A DNA stretch of 42,970 bases. It comes from Candidatus Poribacteria bacterium. GTDB lineage: Bacteria > Poribacteria > WGA-4E > WGA-3G. How positions within the stretch are numbered: the first letter of the stretch is position 1; the number at the start of each line of letters is the position of its first letter. Where the stretch lies: assembly GCA_003635255.1 (NCBI GenBank), contig PYJC01000056.1:1-42970 (forward strand). Direction: 5' to 3'. Positions 24,560-33,043 of this stretch are shown here, in pieces. Both the position numbers and the translations under genes were made by a program. A model generated the notes under the pieces. That model was not told where the DNA came from. It was given only the letters and a program-made list of their open reading frames with translations, and made no database searches.

Positions 24560-24868
24560 ATGACCCTACAACACTATCTCGTTATCAGTGCGATTCTGTT
24601 CACACTCGGTATTTTCGCTGTCTTGACACGTCGCAACGCCATCAGTATTTTGATGGGTATTGAACTTATTCTTAATTCATGTAATCTGAACTTCGCGGCG
24701 TTTTCGCGCTTTATGACACCATCAACGGACATCAGCGGACAAATTATCGCTATTTTTGGGATTGTGCTCGCCGCAGCGGAAGCCGCTGTCTTTTTAGCGA
24801 TCATCCTCGCTATCTACCGCGAATTCGGTAGCATACGTCCCGACGAAGTGGATACCTTGAAAGGTTGA
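24560..24868 (+). CDS. nuoK: NADH-quinone oxidoreductase subunit K
   Basis: This 102-residue, three-helix membrane subunit is related to MrpC antiporter subunits. The conserved ISILMGIELILNSCNLNFAAF holds the functional glutamate in helix 2, and GIVLAAAEAAVFLAIILAIYR holds the second. Length is normal. GGAGG within the nuoJ end probably serves it. A gap of 139 bases to nuoL contains no supported gene. Confidence 0.95.
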   Translation: MTLQHYLVISAILFTLGIFAVLTRRNAISILMGIELILNSCNLNFAAFSRFMTPSTDISGQIIAIFGIVLAAAEAAVFLAIILAIYREFGSIRPDEVDTLKG

Positions 24869-25007
24869 AATAGTTTGCCTCGCAGTGAGAGTTAAGAGGA
24901 CGTATGGTATTTACCAACGCTTTCACTGCTATAATTGACTGACTGCTGATGGCTGACAGCCATTCTTCTGACAACTATAAAAAAGAAAGGCTTAAACAGA
25001 GAAAGAT

Positions 25008-27200
25008 ATGGTCGTATCCTTAATAAGTATCATCTTGCTTTGCCCGCTTGCCGCGTTTGCGATTTTCGGGCTTTTAGGCTTAGCGAATCGGCGGTTCCCC
25101 CGACAGGACTACCTATCCACTATAGCAATGCTCGTCGCACTCGTCTGTTCGTTCTTGCTCTTGCGAGAGGTGGTCCCCAATCCAGAACCACACACCGTTA
25201 ACTGGATCTCACTCGGCGGTGTCACCTTTTCTATGGGCTTCTACTTGGACAGCGTCACCGTAATCATGTTGATTGTTGTCACACTCGTCAGCAGCCTCGT
25301 CCATATTTTCTCTATGGGCTACATGCACGGTGATCCACGGTATCCACGGTTCTTTGCCTACTTATCTCTCTTCTCTTTCTCAATGTTATTTCTGGTTGTG
25401 TCGGATAACCTGCTCGGCATCTATATCGGTTGGGAACTCGTCGGACTCTGCTCCTATCTACTCATCGGCTTCTGGTTTGAAAAGGACTCCGCAGCAAACG
25501 CATGTAAAAAGGCGTTCTTGACAACACGCGTCGGTGATGTCGGTATGTTCATCGGCATGATGATGCTCTTCACCAAATTCGACACGCTCTCGCTCTACGG
25601 AGAAGGCGGTATCTTTGCCCAAGCCGCTGCGCAATTAAGTACAGCCGATATGGTTTGGCTCTCTATTGCTGGGGTTCTCATTTTCTGTGGTGCTATCGGC
25701 AAATCCGCACAGATGCCGCTCCACACATGGCTCCCCGATGCGATGGAAGGTCCCACACCTGTCAGTGCGTTGATTCACGCTGCTACGATGGTCGCCGCTG
25801 GTGTCTATCTCACGGCTCGGATGTTCCCGATCCTGACAGAAACCTCGTCTCTCGTAATCGCTTATGTCGGTGGTATCACGGCACTCGTCGCCGCGACGAT
25901 CGCGATCGTTCGGTTCGACATTAAGCGCGTTTTGGCATACTCTACAATCAGCCAATTGGGATACATGATGTTAGCAATTGGTGCTGGCAGTTACGTCGCT
26001 GGACTCTTTCACCTCACGACCCACGCCTTTTTCAAAGCACTGCTATTTCTCGGTTCCGGTAGCGTTATTCACGCCTTCCACGCCATGCACCACGCGCATG
26101 ACGATGAACACGAACATGCACACGAGCATGAACACGGTGAGGAACATATTCTCGGTTCTGAGATTCCGCCGGACCAAGATATGCGGAATATGGGCGGACT
26201 CCGCCACAAGATGCCGATTACTTTCATCACGATGCTCATCGCAACACTGTCTATCTCTGGCGTGCCGTTCATTTTTTCAGGATTTTGGAGTAAAGATAAA
26301 ATTTTAGCGGGTGTGTTGGGACGGGCGATGGAATGGAGCTCCGTCCATCACTATATCCTGTTCATAATAGCACTCTCTGCCGCAGGAATTACAGCGTTCT
26401 ACATGTTCCGTCTGATCTTCATGACCTTTTTCGGTGAACCGCGCAATCAAGAGATGCACGACATGGCACACGAATCCCCGAAATCAATGACCGTGCCGCT
26501 CATCGTCTTGGCAATACTGAGTTTTCCCGTTGTGAATACACTCTGGTTCAACAAAGACTATGTAAAACCACCACCACAACCACATCTTCACGCGCCGCAA
26601 CATGCATACCTCTCACCTGACAGTCAAACAGGTGGACAGGGAGCCGCGCTATCACTCTTTGGGGTTTCTGAAGCATTCGCAGCTGAAGAAGAGGGTGGAC
26701 ACGGCACACACGCAGATGACGGACATCACGGACACGGTCCCGCTCATACGATTGCGATGGTGCTATCTATCATCGTCGCAGGGTTAGGTATATTCTTCTC
26801 ATGGCTGTTCTACCACAGACGCACCTTATCTGCTGAATCCGTCGCAACGACCTTCCGACCGATCTACAACCTGTTTTGGCACAAATACTACTTCGACGAG
26901 TTTTACGACGGTGTGCTGGTCGCGCTGACGGTGTGGAAATCACGGCTTTTCGCGCAATTTGATGGCAGTGTCGTTGATGGTATTGTCAACGGTGTCGGAA
27001 CGGTAACACGAGATATTCTCGCCGCCTTCGTAGGGATTTTCGATAACCGTGTCGTTGATGGGCTCGTCAACCGCGTCGCTCAGGTCACCTGGGCAGTCGG
27101 CGGTAGAGTCCGTCGTATTCAGACGGGTGCAATTCAGACGTATCTTTTCGTTGTACTGGCAGGGATTGTGTTGTTAATCTTAATTTTCCGGGCGTTGTAG
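25008..27200 (+). CDS. nuoL: NADH-quinone oxidoreductase subunit L with His-rich loops
   Basis: This 730-residue distal antiporter-like subunit is longer than the roughly 610-650 usual. Core signatures are present: DNLLGIYIGWELVGLCSYLLIG, PLHTWLPDAMEGPTPVSALIHAATM, LAYSTISQLGYMMLAIG, and HAFFKALLFLGSGSVIH. Two loops are strongly enriched in His, Asp and Glu: about 353-375 (HAMHHAHDDEHEHAHEHEHG) and about 563-582 (EEGGHGTHADDGHHGHG). The first directly follows a conserved helix. Such loops can bind divalent metal or buffer protons; this is inference. The long horizontal helix and last transmembrane helix are at the C-terminus. Confidence 0.95.
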   Translation: MVVSLISIILLCPLAAFAIFGLLGLANRRFPRQDYLSTIAMLVALVCSFLLLREVVPNPEPHTVNWISLGGVTFSMGFYLDSVTVIMLIVVTLVSSLVHIFSMGYMHGDPRYPRFFAYLSLFSFSMLFLVVSDNLLGIYIGWELVGLCSYLLIGFWFEKDSAANACKKAFLTTRVGDVGMFIGMMMLFTKFDTLSLYGEGGIFAQAAAQLSTADMVWLSIAGVLIFCGAIGKSAQMPLHTWLPDAMEGPTPVSALIHAATMVAAGVYLTARMFPILTETSSLVIAYVGGITALVAATIAIVRFDIKRVLAYSTISQLGYMMLAIGAGSYVAGLFHLTTHAFFKALLFLGSGSVIHAFHAMHHAHDDEHEHAHEHEHGEEHILGSEIPPDQDMRNMGGLRHKMPITFITMLIATLSISGVPFIFSGFWSKDKILAGVLGRAMEWSSVHHYILFIIALSAAGITAFYMFRLIFMTFFGEPRNQEMHDMAHESPKSMTVPLIVLAILSFPVVNTLWFNKDYVKPPPQPHLHAPQHAYLSPDSQTGGQGAALSLFGVSEAFAAEEEGGHGTHADDGHHGHGPAHTIAMVLSIIVAGLGIFFSWLFYHRRTLSAESVATTFRPIYNLFWHKYYFDEFYDGVLVALTVWKSRLFAQFDGSVVDGIVNGVGTVTRDILAAFVGIFDNRVVDGLVNRVAQVTWAVGGRVRRIQTGAIQTYLFVVLAGIVLLILIFRAL

Positions 27201-27236
27201 CTGCCCCTTTGATGGGATAAGGAGGATTCCCACGAG

Positions 27237-28742
27237 ATGTTATTGTCGCTAATGATTTTTATCCCGTTACTTGGGATGGTTGCTGTTTTACTTCTGCCGC
27301 GTGAGTCGGAGGAACTTATTAAACGCGCTACGCTCCTCTTTACGCTCATCCCACTCGCGCTTGCTGTGTACTTATTCATATCCTATGACCGATCAAATGG
27401 GGGCACGCAGTACGTTCAGGGTCCTGTTCCTTGGATTGATGCATTCAATATCCAGTATCACATCGGCATCGACGGTCTCAGCGTCACGCTTCTGCTCCTC
27501 ACAGCACTCTTAGGTCCGATCTGTGTTATCGCCTCTTGGCGCAACATAGAAAAGGGTATCAAGGCGTATATGGCTCTGTTCCTACTGCTTGAGACAGGGA
27601 TGCTCGGCTTCTTCGCGGCGTTAGATCTTTTCTTGTTCTATGTCTTCTTTGAGCTGACACTGCTACCGATGTATTTCCTCATCGGTGTCTGGGGTGGACC
27701 GCGTCGTGAATACGCTGCCATTAAGTTCTTCCTCTACACCCTCTTCGGTAGTGTGCTGATGCTGGTCGCAATGATAGCTGTCTATCTCAACAGCGGCGAT
27801 CCGGGTGCGCGGACATTCGATATTCCGACCCTCATTGCGTTAGCCTCGACAGAAGGACACGCCCTTAACAATCTAAACTTCCAGATCTGGGTATTCCTCG
27901 GTTTCTTTATCGGATTTGCCGTTAAAGTGCCAATCTTCCCCTTCCACACATGGCTCCCCGATGCACACGTCGAAGCACCGACTGCCATTAGTGTTATCCT
28001 TGCAGGTATCCTCCTAAAGATGGGAACTTACGGGCTGGTACGAATAAACATGGCAATGTTCCCACAAGGGTTAGACTACTTTACGAATGGGATAGGTTTC
28101 TGGGGCAACAGCCTCGCACTTCTTGGGTTTATCAATATCGTCTACGGTTCCTTCTGCGCACTGGCACAAACCGACTTTAAGAAACTGGTGGCGTATTCGA
28201 GTATCGGACACATGGGATTCGTTATCTTGGGGCTTGCCGCTCGAAATTCGGAGGGCATCACTGGTGCGATTCTCCAGATGTTTAACCACGGTGTCATCAG
28301 TGCGATGCTCTTCCTACTTGTCGGTGTTCTCTACGATAGGGCACATCACCGTGAAATCAACGGTTTTGGCGGCTTGGGAAGCAGAATGCCTGTCTATACA
28401 GGCATCACGACGCTCGCTTTCATGGCTTCTCTCGGACTACCCGGCTTGAGTGGATTTGTCGGTGAGGCACTCTCCCTACTCGGTGCCTACGATAAATTCA
28501 AGATGCTCACCATCTTGTCAACAATCGGCATTGTTGTCGGTGCCGCATACTTCCTCTGGACGCTGCAAAGGGTCTTCTTAGGGACACTTAACCCGAAATA
28601 TGAAGCACTCCCGGAAATCAACGGACGTGAAATCCTGACACTCGTACCCCTCGGTATCCTAACGATCGTACTCGGGGTCTGGCCCAACTTCGCTATTGAT
28701 ATGTTCAGGGAATCCGTTACCAACCTTATAAATCTATTGTAG
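27237..28742 (+). CDS. nuoM: NADH-quinone oxidoreductase subunit M
   Basis: This 501-residue antiporter-like proton-pumping subunit shows the family signatures FFAALDLFLFYVFFELTLLP (with the functional glutamate), FPFHTWLPDAHVEAPTAISV, LAYSSIGHMGFVILGLAA and FNHGVISAMLFLLVGVLYDR. About 14 helices are predicted. AAGGAGG stands 11 bases before the ATG. It follows nuoL by 36 bases. Confidence 0.95.
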   Translation: MLLSLMIFIPLLGMVAVLLLPRESEELIKRATLLFTLIPLALAVYLFISYDRSNGGTQYVQGPVPWIDAFNIQYHIGIDGLSVTLLLLTALLGPICVIASWRNIEKGIKAYMALFLLLETGMLGFFAALDLFLFYVFFELTLLPMYFLIGVWGGPRREYAAIKFFLYTLFGSVLMLVAMIAVYLNSGDPGARTFDIPTLIALASTEGHALNNLNFQIWVFLGFFIGFAVKVPIFPFHTWLPDAHVEAPTAISVILAGILLKMGTYGLVRINMAMFPQGLDYFTNGIGFWGNSLALLGFINIVYGSFCALAQTDFKKLVAYSSIGHMGFVILGLAARNSEGITGAILQMFNHGVISAMLFLLVGVLYDRAHHREINGFGGLGSRMPVYTGITTLAFMASLGLPGLSGFVGEALSLLGAYDKFKMLTILSTIGIVVGAAYFLWTLQRVFLGTLNPKYEALPEINGREILTLVPLGILTIVLGVWPNFAIDMFRESVTNLINLL

Positions 28743-28763
28743 GCGATATAGGAGGTTTTTTGT

Positions 28764-28874
28764 ATGGACTGTAGCCACACAGGTTTAGTTATTCAAAGGG
28801 CTCACTCACGATCGCCTTACACACGCTGTGGATCTACAATTTCAGTTGACGGGAGGAACGTATGGAATCTTTAA
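28764..28874 (+). CDS. Possible 36-residue leader peptide between nuoM and nuoN
   Basis: A short ORF begins with ATG 8 bases after a strong GGAGG (28751-28755) and ends 13 bases inside nuoN (stop 28872-28874, nuoN ATG 28862). The product begins MDCSHTGLVIQRAHSR, has two Cys and several basic residues, and is not hydrophobic. The Shine-Dalgarno sequence has no other ATG to serve, because nuoN has its own GGGAGGA. It could couple nuoN translation, or be a relic. No homologue is known to me. Confidence 0.35.
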   Translation: MDCSHTGLVIQRAHSRSPYTRCGSTISVDGRNVWNL

Positions 28875-30352
28875 AGAACATCGAAAGCCTCCTCTATTTT
28901 AGCCCTGAAATTCTACTCGTAATTTTTGCCGTTGCTGTCGTGCTCCTCGACCTCGTTGTGAAAGATAGAGAGAGTGTCGCTGTTGCATATCTTTCCCTCG
29001 TAGGCTGTTTTTGCACATTTGCCGCTGTTCTCTTTACGCACTTCTCTTTCGGCGATGAAGGTCCTGTCTCCCTCTTCTTGGGGATGATCCAGCTCGACGC
29101 ATTTTCCAGTTTCTTCAAGGTTCTACTGCTGCTCGCAACAGCCGCAACAATCCTTTTTTCACTCCGCTCTGAGGAACTTGACGCACGTCTGAAAGGCGAA
29201 TACTACGCACTCCTGTTAGCCATCACCCTCGGAATGTTCCTCATGGCATCGTCAACGAATCTCTTGATGATATTCATCTCGCTGGAGACGGTAAGCCTTA
29301 CCTCCTATATTCTCGCAGGGTTCCTGACGCACAGTCCCCGTTCAAGCGAAGCCGCTTTCAAATACATCACTTATGGCGCAGTCGCATCTGGAACAATGCT
29401 CTTTGGGCTTTCCCTCCTATTCGGAATGGCAGGGACAGGTGATCTGGCGCAAATTAGCGGGCGGCTCACGGAACTCCTCGCAGCCGGGGAGATCGCGCCA
29501 CTTGCCGTGCTGATTGCAATAACCTTTGTCCTCGCAGGCGTCGGCTACAAAATAGCCTCTGTGCCGTTTCACATGTGGTCCCCCGATGTTTACGAAGGTG
29601 CACCTATTCCGATAACCGCCTTTTTGTCCGTCGCTTCAAAATCCGCAGGGTTTGCCCTATTCATTAGGTTCTTCTACGCCGGGTTTGGCAGCACTGAACT
29701 GATGCAAGCAGTTGATTGGCCCTTTATGTTGGCGATCGTCTCCGCATTGACAATGACCGTAGGAAATCTTGCAGCACTCCCTCAGCAGAATGTGAAACGT
29801 CTATTAGCATATTCAAGCATCGCACACGGTGGGTATCTGTTGATGGGCGGTGTCTTGCTTACCTCCCAAGGTATCGGCGCGATTCTCTTCTACCTTGTCG
29901 TCTACCTCTTTATGAACTTGGGGGCATTTTATGTCGTTGTCCTCATCGCGAATGAGGTAGGTAGTGAAATGGTTGAAGGTTACCGCGGACTCTCCTCACG
30001 CGCACCCTTAGTTGCTTGGGCAATGGTCATTTTCCTCGTCTCTCTCGCTGGGATCCCGCCGTTCGCCGGTTTCTTCGGGAAATGGCTCCTTTTCACCGCT
30101 GTCCTTGAGCAAGGGTACTACTGGCTCGCCTTAGTCGGTCTGCTAAACAGCGTCGTCTCGCTCTACTACTATGCGCGTATTGTGAAAGCGATGTTTCTGG
30201 AAGACGCAGGCGAGGAAACCGATAGTGTCTCTTTCTCTACCGGCACCTTTGCATTGCTGAGCGTATTCGTTATCCCAACGATTTTTATCGGATTTCTGAA
30301 TATCTTCTATACCTTCTCCAATATCTCAGTCTCGGTCATGCCCATGCAATGA
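28862..30352 (+). CDS. nuoN: NADH-quinone oxidoreductase subunit N
   Basis: This 496-residue antiporter-like subunit shows LLMIFISLETVSLTSYILAG, KIASVPFHMWSPDVYEGAPI, FLSVASKSAGFALFIRFFY, VKRLLAYSSIAHGGYLLMG and AGIPPFAGFFGKW, all typical of NuoN. About 14 helices are predicted. GGGAGGA stands 5 bases before the ATG. It is the last canonical nuo gene; a microprotein gene follows after 15 bases. Confidence 0.95.
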   Translation: MESLKNIESLLYFSPEILLVIFAVAVVLLDLVVKDRESVAVAYLSLVGCFCTFAAVLFTHFSFGDEGPVSLFLGMIQLDAFSSFFKVLLLLATAATILFSLRSEELDARLKGEYYALLLAITLGMFLMASSTNLLMIFISLETVSLTSYILAGFLTHSPRSSEAAFKYITYGAVASGTMLFGLSLLFGMAGTGDLAQISGRLTELLAAGEIAPLAVLIAITFVLAGVGYKIASVPFHMWSPDVYEGAPIPITAFLSVASKSAGFALFIRFFYAGFGSTELMQAVDWPFMLAIVSALTMTVGNLAALPQQNVKRLLAYSSIAHGGYLLMGGVLLTSQGIGAILFYLVVYLFMNLGAFYVVVLIANEVGSEMVEGYRGLSSRAPLVAWAMVIFLVSLAGIPPFAGFFGKWLLFTAVLEQGYYWLALVGLLNSVVSLYYYARIVKAMFLEDAGEETDSVSFSTGTFALLSVFVIPTIFIGFLNIFYTFSNISVSVMPMQ

Positions 30353-30367
30353 ATTGGAGGGATAGTG

Positions 30368-30469
30368 ATGAACTGGATGGAATGGGTTATTGCGGGTGTA
30401 TTTATTACTTTCCTTGCTGGTTTGGGTACAATCGTCCACACTGCTATAAAACATGCAAACAAAAGTTAA
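30368..30469 (+). CDS. 33-residue single-helix membrane microprotein after nuoN
   Basis: This short ORF has an excellent GGAGG (30356-30360) 7 bases before the ATG. The product begins MNWMEWVIAGVFITFLAGLG and ends IKHANKS: an amphipathic start, one hydrophobic helix (about 7-26) and a basic tail. This looks like tiny accessory subunits of respiratory complexes such as CydX, though no sequence relation is claimed. Its position 15 bases after nuoN suggests co-transcription with complex I. The promoter for the tRNAs begins just after it. Confidence 0.6.
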   Translation: MNWMEWVIAGVFITFLAGLGTIVHTAIKHANKS

Positions 30470-30490
30470 ACCTGCTTGTCAGCGGAAAAA

Positions 30491-30519
30491 TTGACAAACG
30501 CGATTTTTTAAGGTATACT
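30491..30519 (+). promoter_or_regulatory. Promoter of the tRNA-Gln/tRNA-Glu pair
   Basis: TTGACA (30491-30496) and TATACT (30514-30519) have a 17-bp spacer, with transcription expected from about 30526, 26 bases before the first tRNA. Confidence 0.7.
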
Positions 30520-30551
30520 TAAAATATAGTGCACCTACAAATGCGCGTTGA

Positions 30552-30622
30552 TGCCCGGTCGTCTAATGGTAGGACGCATGGCTCTGGACCATGTAGTGAA
30601 GGTTCGAGTCCTTCCCGGGCAG
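30552..30622 (+). tRNA. tRNA-Gln (anticodon CTG)
   Basis: The cloverleaf can be drawn fully. Acceptor TGCCCGG pairs with CCGGGCA, the anticodon stem CATGG pairs with CCATG around loop CTCTGGA (anticodon CTG), and T stem GAAGG pairs with CCTTC around TTCGAGT. The discriminator base is G. The CCA end is not encoded. Confidence 0.9.
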
Positions 30623-30644
30623 TTCTCTATTATCATATCAATGT

Positions 30645-30716
30645 GCCGCTATCGTCTAGGGGTTAGGACAGATGGTTCTCAGCCATCAAACCGGGGTTCG
30701 AATCCCCGTAGCGGTA
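30645..30716 (+). tRNA. tRNA-Glu (anticodon CTC)
   Basis: Acceptor GCCGCTA pairs with TAGCGGT (one G-U), anticodon stem GATGG pairs with CCATC around TTCTCAG (anticodon CTC), and T stem CGGGG pairs with CCCCG around TTCGAAT. The CCA end is not encoded. It lies 22 bases after tRNA-Gln and is probably co-transcribed with it. Confidence 0.9.
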
Positions 30717-30731
30717 TTTCTTCACTTGTAA

Positions 30732-30755
30732 GGGCGGGCGGCATACTACCCGCCC
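30732..30755 (+). repeat. GC-rich hairpin after the tRNA pair
   Basis: Arms GGGCGGG (30732-30738) and CCCGCCC (30749-30755) enclose a 10-base loop. It may end the tRNA transcript, but only a weak T-containing tail (ATTGTCTT) follows. The arm style resembles the palindrome family elsewhere in the window. Confidence 0.5.
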
Positions 30756-30817
30756 ATTGTCTTAAGCGCGTGAATGTCTTCTGAGTTAAAAAAGCCTACA
30801 CATTGGAGAACACACGA

Positions 30818-32881
30818 ATGCATGATACCCCCGCACATACCAACCGCCTTATCCACGAAACAAGCCCCTATCTACTCCAGCACGCACATAATCCCGTTGA
30901 CTGGTACCCGTGGGGCGAAGAAGCAATCGCGCGTGCCAAACAGGAGCAGAAGCCTATCCTTCTCAGTATCGGCTACTCCGCATGCCACTGGTGCCACGTC
31001 ATGGAACGCGAATCCTTTGAAAACGAGGAAATCGCCGCGGTCATGAACGAACTTTTCATCAACATCAAGGTCGATAGAGAAGAGCGTCCCGATTTAGACG
31101 AAATCTACATGAACGCTGTCCAAGTCATGACCCGTCAGGGCGGTTGGCCCATGACCGTTTTTCTCACCCCGGATCTCAAACCTTTTTACGGTGGCACGTA
31201 TTATCCACCGACTGACAGGTACGGTAGACCCGGATTCCCGAAGGTGATGGAAGCCGTAGCAGAGGCATTCAACGACAAAAAGGTGCAAGTCCTACAACAG
31301 GCAGACCAACTCACAGCGCAACTCAACCAGATAAGCAATGTCGTCGATCCACACGAGCGTGAACTCACGGAAGAGTTGATGACCCATGCGTTCCAACAAT
31401 ACCGTTCACAATTCGATTCACAACACGGCGGATTCGGCAATGCCCCCAAATTTCCACCCAGCATGGGATTACCTTTTCTCCTACGCTATTGGCACCACAG
31501 CGGCAACACCAATGCCTTAGAGATGGTCGAACTCACGCTGGAGAAGATGGCGCGCGGCGGCATGTACGACCAACTCGGTGGTGGTTTCCACCGATATTCC
31601 ACCGATGCACATTGGCTCGTTCCACACTTCGAGAAGATGTTATATGACAATGCCCAACTCGTCGTCGCCTATTTCGAGGCGCACCAAGCCACGCAAAAAC
31701 CGTTTTATCGGGATATAGCCGTTGAGACGCTTGATTACGTCCTCCGCGAGATGTACGACGCAGAGAACGGCGGTTTCTATTCCACACAAGATGCGGATAG
31801 TGAAGGTGTAGAAGGCAAATTCTTCGTCTGGGAACCGAACGATGTCGAAGATGTCATCAGTGAAGAGAATGCCGAAATTTTCTGCGAGTATTACGACATC
31901 ACACCACAAGGCAACTTTGAGGGTGAAAATATCCTTCACGTCCAAGTGCCATCCGACATCTTTGCCCGAAAACTGCAGATGGATGTCGGAGAACTGGAGG
32001 CACGCCTCGCGGACGGAAGGCAGAAACTCTTTGAAGCGAGAGAACAACGAATTAAACCCGGACTCGACGACAAAATCCTAACGAGCTGGAACGGTATCAT
32101 GATCCGCGGCATGGCGATGGGTTACCAACTCACCGGAAAACCTGAATACCTTGAAGCATGCGAAAAGTCCGCCGAATTCGTCTTGACAACACTATCTCAA
32201 GACAACGGACTTCTCTTGCGTACCTACCGTGCCGGTAAAAGCCATCTCAACGCCTATCTTGAGGACTACGCCTATTTCATCGCTGGATTAATCGCGCTCT
32301 ACGAAGCCAGTTTTGAACCGAGATGGCTCACCGAAGCCGAGCGCCTTGCACACATCATGATTGACCAGTTCGGCGACGACGCAGGCGACGGGTTCTTCTT
32401 CACCGGTAAAGCACACGAAACGCTTATCGTCCAATCCAAATCCGCTTATGACGGTGCCACACCTTCCGGGGCATCCATGGCGATCCACAGTCTCTTACGA
32501 CTCGCCAAACACCTCGACAACCCCGAATTCCACGACAAAGCCGTTGAGACCTTAAATCTCTACTTCCACCAGATGGAGGCGATGCCTACAGGTTCCGGGC
32601 AGCTGCTCTGTGAACTGGCATTCTTGTTATCAACCCCCAAAGAGGTTGCCATCGTCGGTGAAAAAGGCGATGCCAAAACAGACGCAATATTAGCAGCGTT
32701 GCACAACACTTATCAACCCAACAAGATCGTCGCCTTAAGCGAATCCGCAGACGAACAGACATTACCACTCCTCACCGGCAAAACCCAAGTTGATGACACC
32801 GCAACAGCGTACGTCTGCGAGAACTACGTCTGCCAAGCCCCCACAACGGATGTTGAGGCGTTCTTAGAGCTGCTTCAATAA
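30818..32881 (+). CDS. DUF255 thioredoxin-fold protein (YyaL / SPATA20 type)
   Basis: This protein (687 residues from ATG 30818) belongs to the YyaL family. Its N-terminal thioredoxin-like domain carries a CxxC-type site in [16 protein letters not shown], followed by [18 protein letters not shown] and [13 protein letters not shown]. The rest is an alpha/alpha-toroid resembling six-hairpin glycosidases, with [21 protein letters not shown] and [15 protein letters not shown]. The reaction is not established for the family. GGAG stands 9 bases before the ATG; a TTG at 30803 would place that site inside the gene. It appears to be a single-gene unit. Confidence 0.9.
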   Translation: MHDTPAHTNRLIHETSPYLLQHAHNPVDWYPWGEEAIARAKQEQKPILLSIGYSACHWCHVMERESFENEEIAAVMNELFINIKVDREERPDLDEIYMNAVQVMTRQGGWPMTVFLTPDLKPFYGGTYYPPTDRYGRPGFPKVMEAVAEAFNDKKVQVLQQADQLTAQLNQISNVVDPHERELTEELMTHAFQQYRSQFDSQHGGFGNAPKFPPSMGLPFLLRYWHHSGNTNALEMVELTLEKMARGGMYDQLGGGFHRYSTDAHWLVPHFEKMLYDNAQLVVAYFEAHQATQKPFYRDIAVETLDYVLREMYDAENGGFYSTQDADSEGVEGKFFVWEPNDVEDVISEENAEIFCEYYDITPQGNFEGENILHVQVPSDIFARKLQMDVGELEARLADGRQKLFEAREQRIKPGLDDKILTSWNGIMIRGMAMGYQLTGKPEYLEACEKSAEFVLTTLSQDNGLLLRTYRAGKSHLNAYLEDYAYFIAGLIALYEASFEPRWLTEAERLAHIMIDQFGDDAGDGFFFTGKAHETLIVQSKSAYDGATPSGASMAIHSLLRLAKHLDNPEFHDKAVETLNLYFHQMEAMPTGSGQLLCELAFLLSTPKEVAIVGEKGDAKTDAILAALHNTYQPNKIVALSESADEQTLPLLTGKTQVDDTATAYVCENYVCQAPTTDVEAFLELLQ

Positions 32882-32906
32882 CTCTTCTCTTCTTTTTCCT
32901 TCTGCT

Positions 32907-32928
32907 GGCGAGGTTTCCTAACCTCGCC
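32907..32928 (+). repeat. Palindromic hairpin after the DUF255 gene
   Basis: Arms GGCGAGGTT (32907-32915) and AACCTCGCC (32920-32928) pair perfectly around TCCT. The sequence is close to the element at 8910-8931, with changed but still pairing bases. Confidence 0.65.
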
Positions 32929-32957
32929 GCTTAAGCGTGCCCGCTCCCACATTTGGT

Positions 32958-32986
32958 TTGCAATTCCAGTTTGTCTTTGATACAAT
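32958..32986 (+). promoter_or_regulatory. Promoter of the ATPase-nuclease pair
   Basis: TTGCAA (32958-32963) and TACAAT (32981-32986) have a 17-bp spacer. A start near 32993 leaves a leader of about 50 nt to the ATPase ATG. Confidence 0.65.
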
Positions 32987-33043
32987 ATAGCCACGAAAAC
33001 AAAACTTGATCTGATTTCACAATGATAACGTAGAGGTGTCAGT

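Noticed and set aside
24901..24942. 12-codon ORF after AGAGGA between nuoK and nuoL
   Set aside because: It is too short, with weak spacing and no sequence feature to support translation.
17693..30469. Complex I locus as an Mrp-type antiporter or hydrogenase (Ech/Hyc) operon
   Set aside because: NuoA, NuoJ, NuoK and the NuoD quinone-site motif MGPQHPSTHG are present, and NuoD lacks the CxxC nickel-binding motifs of hydrogenases in the regions read.
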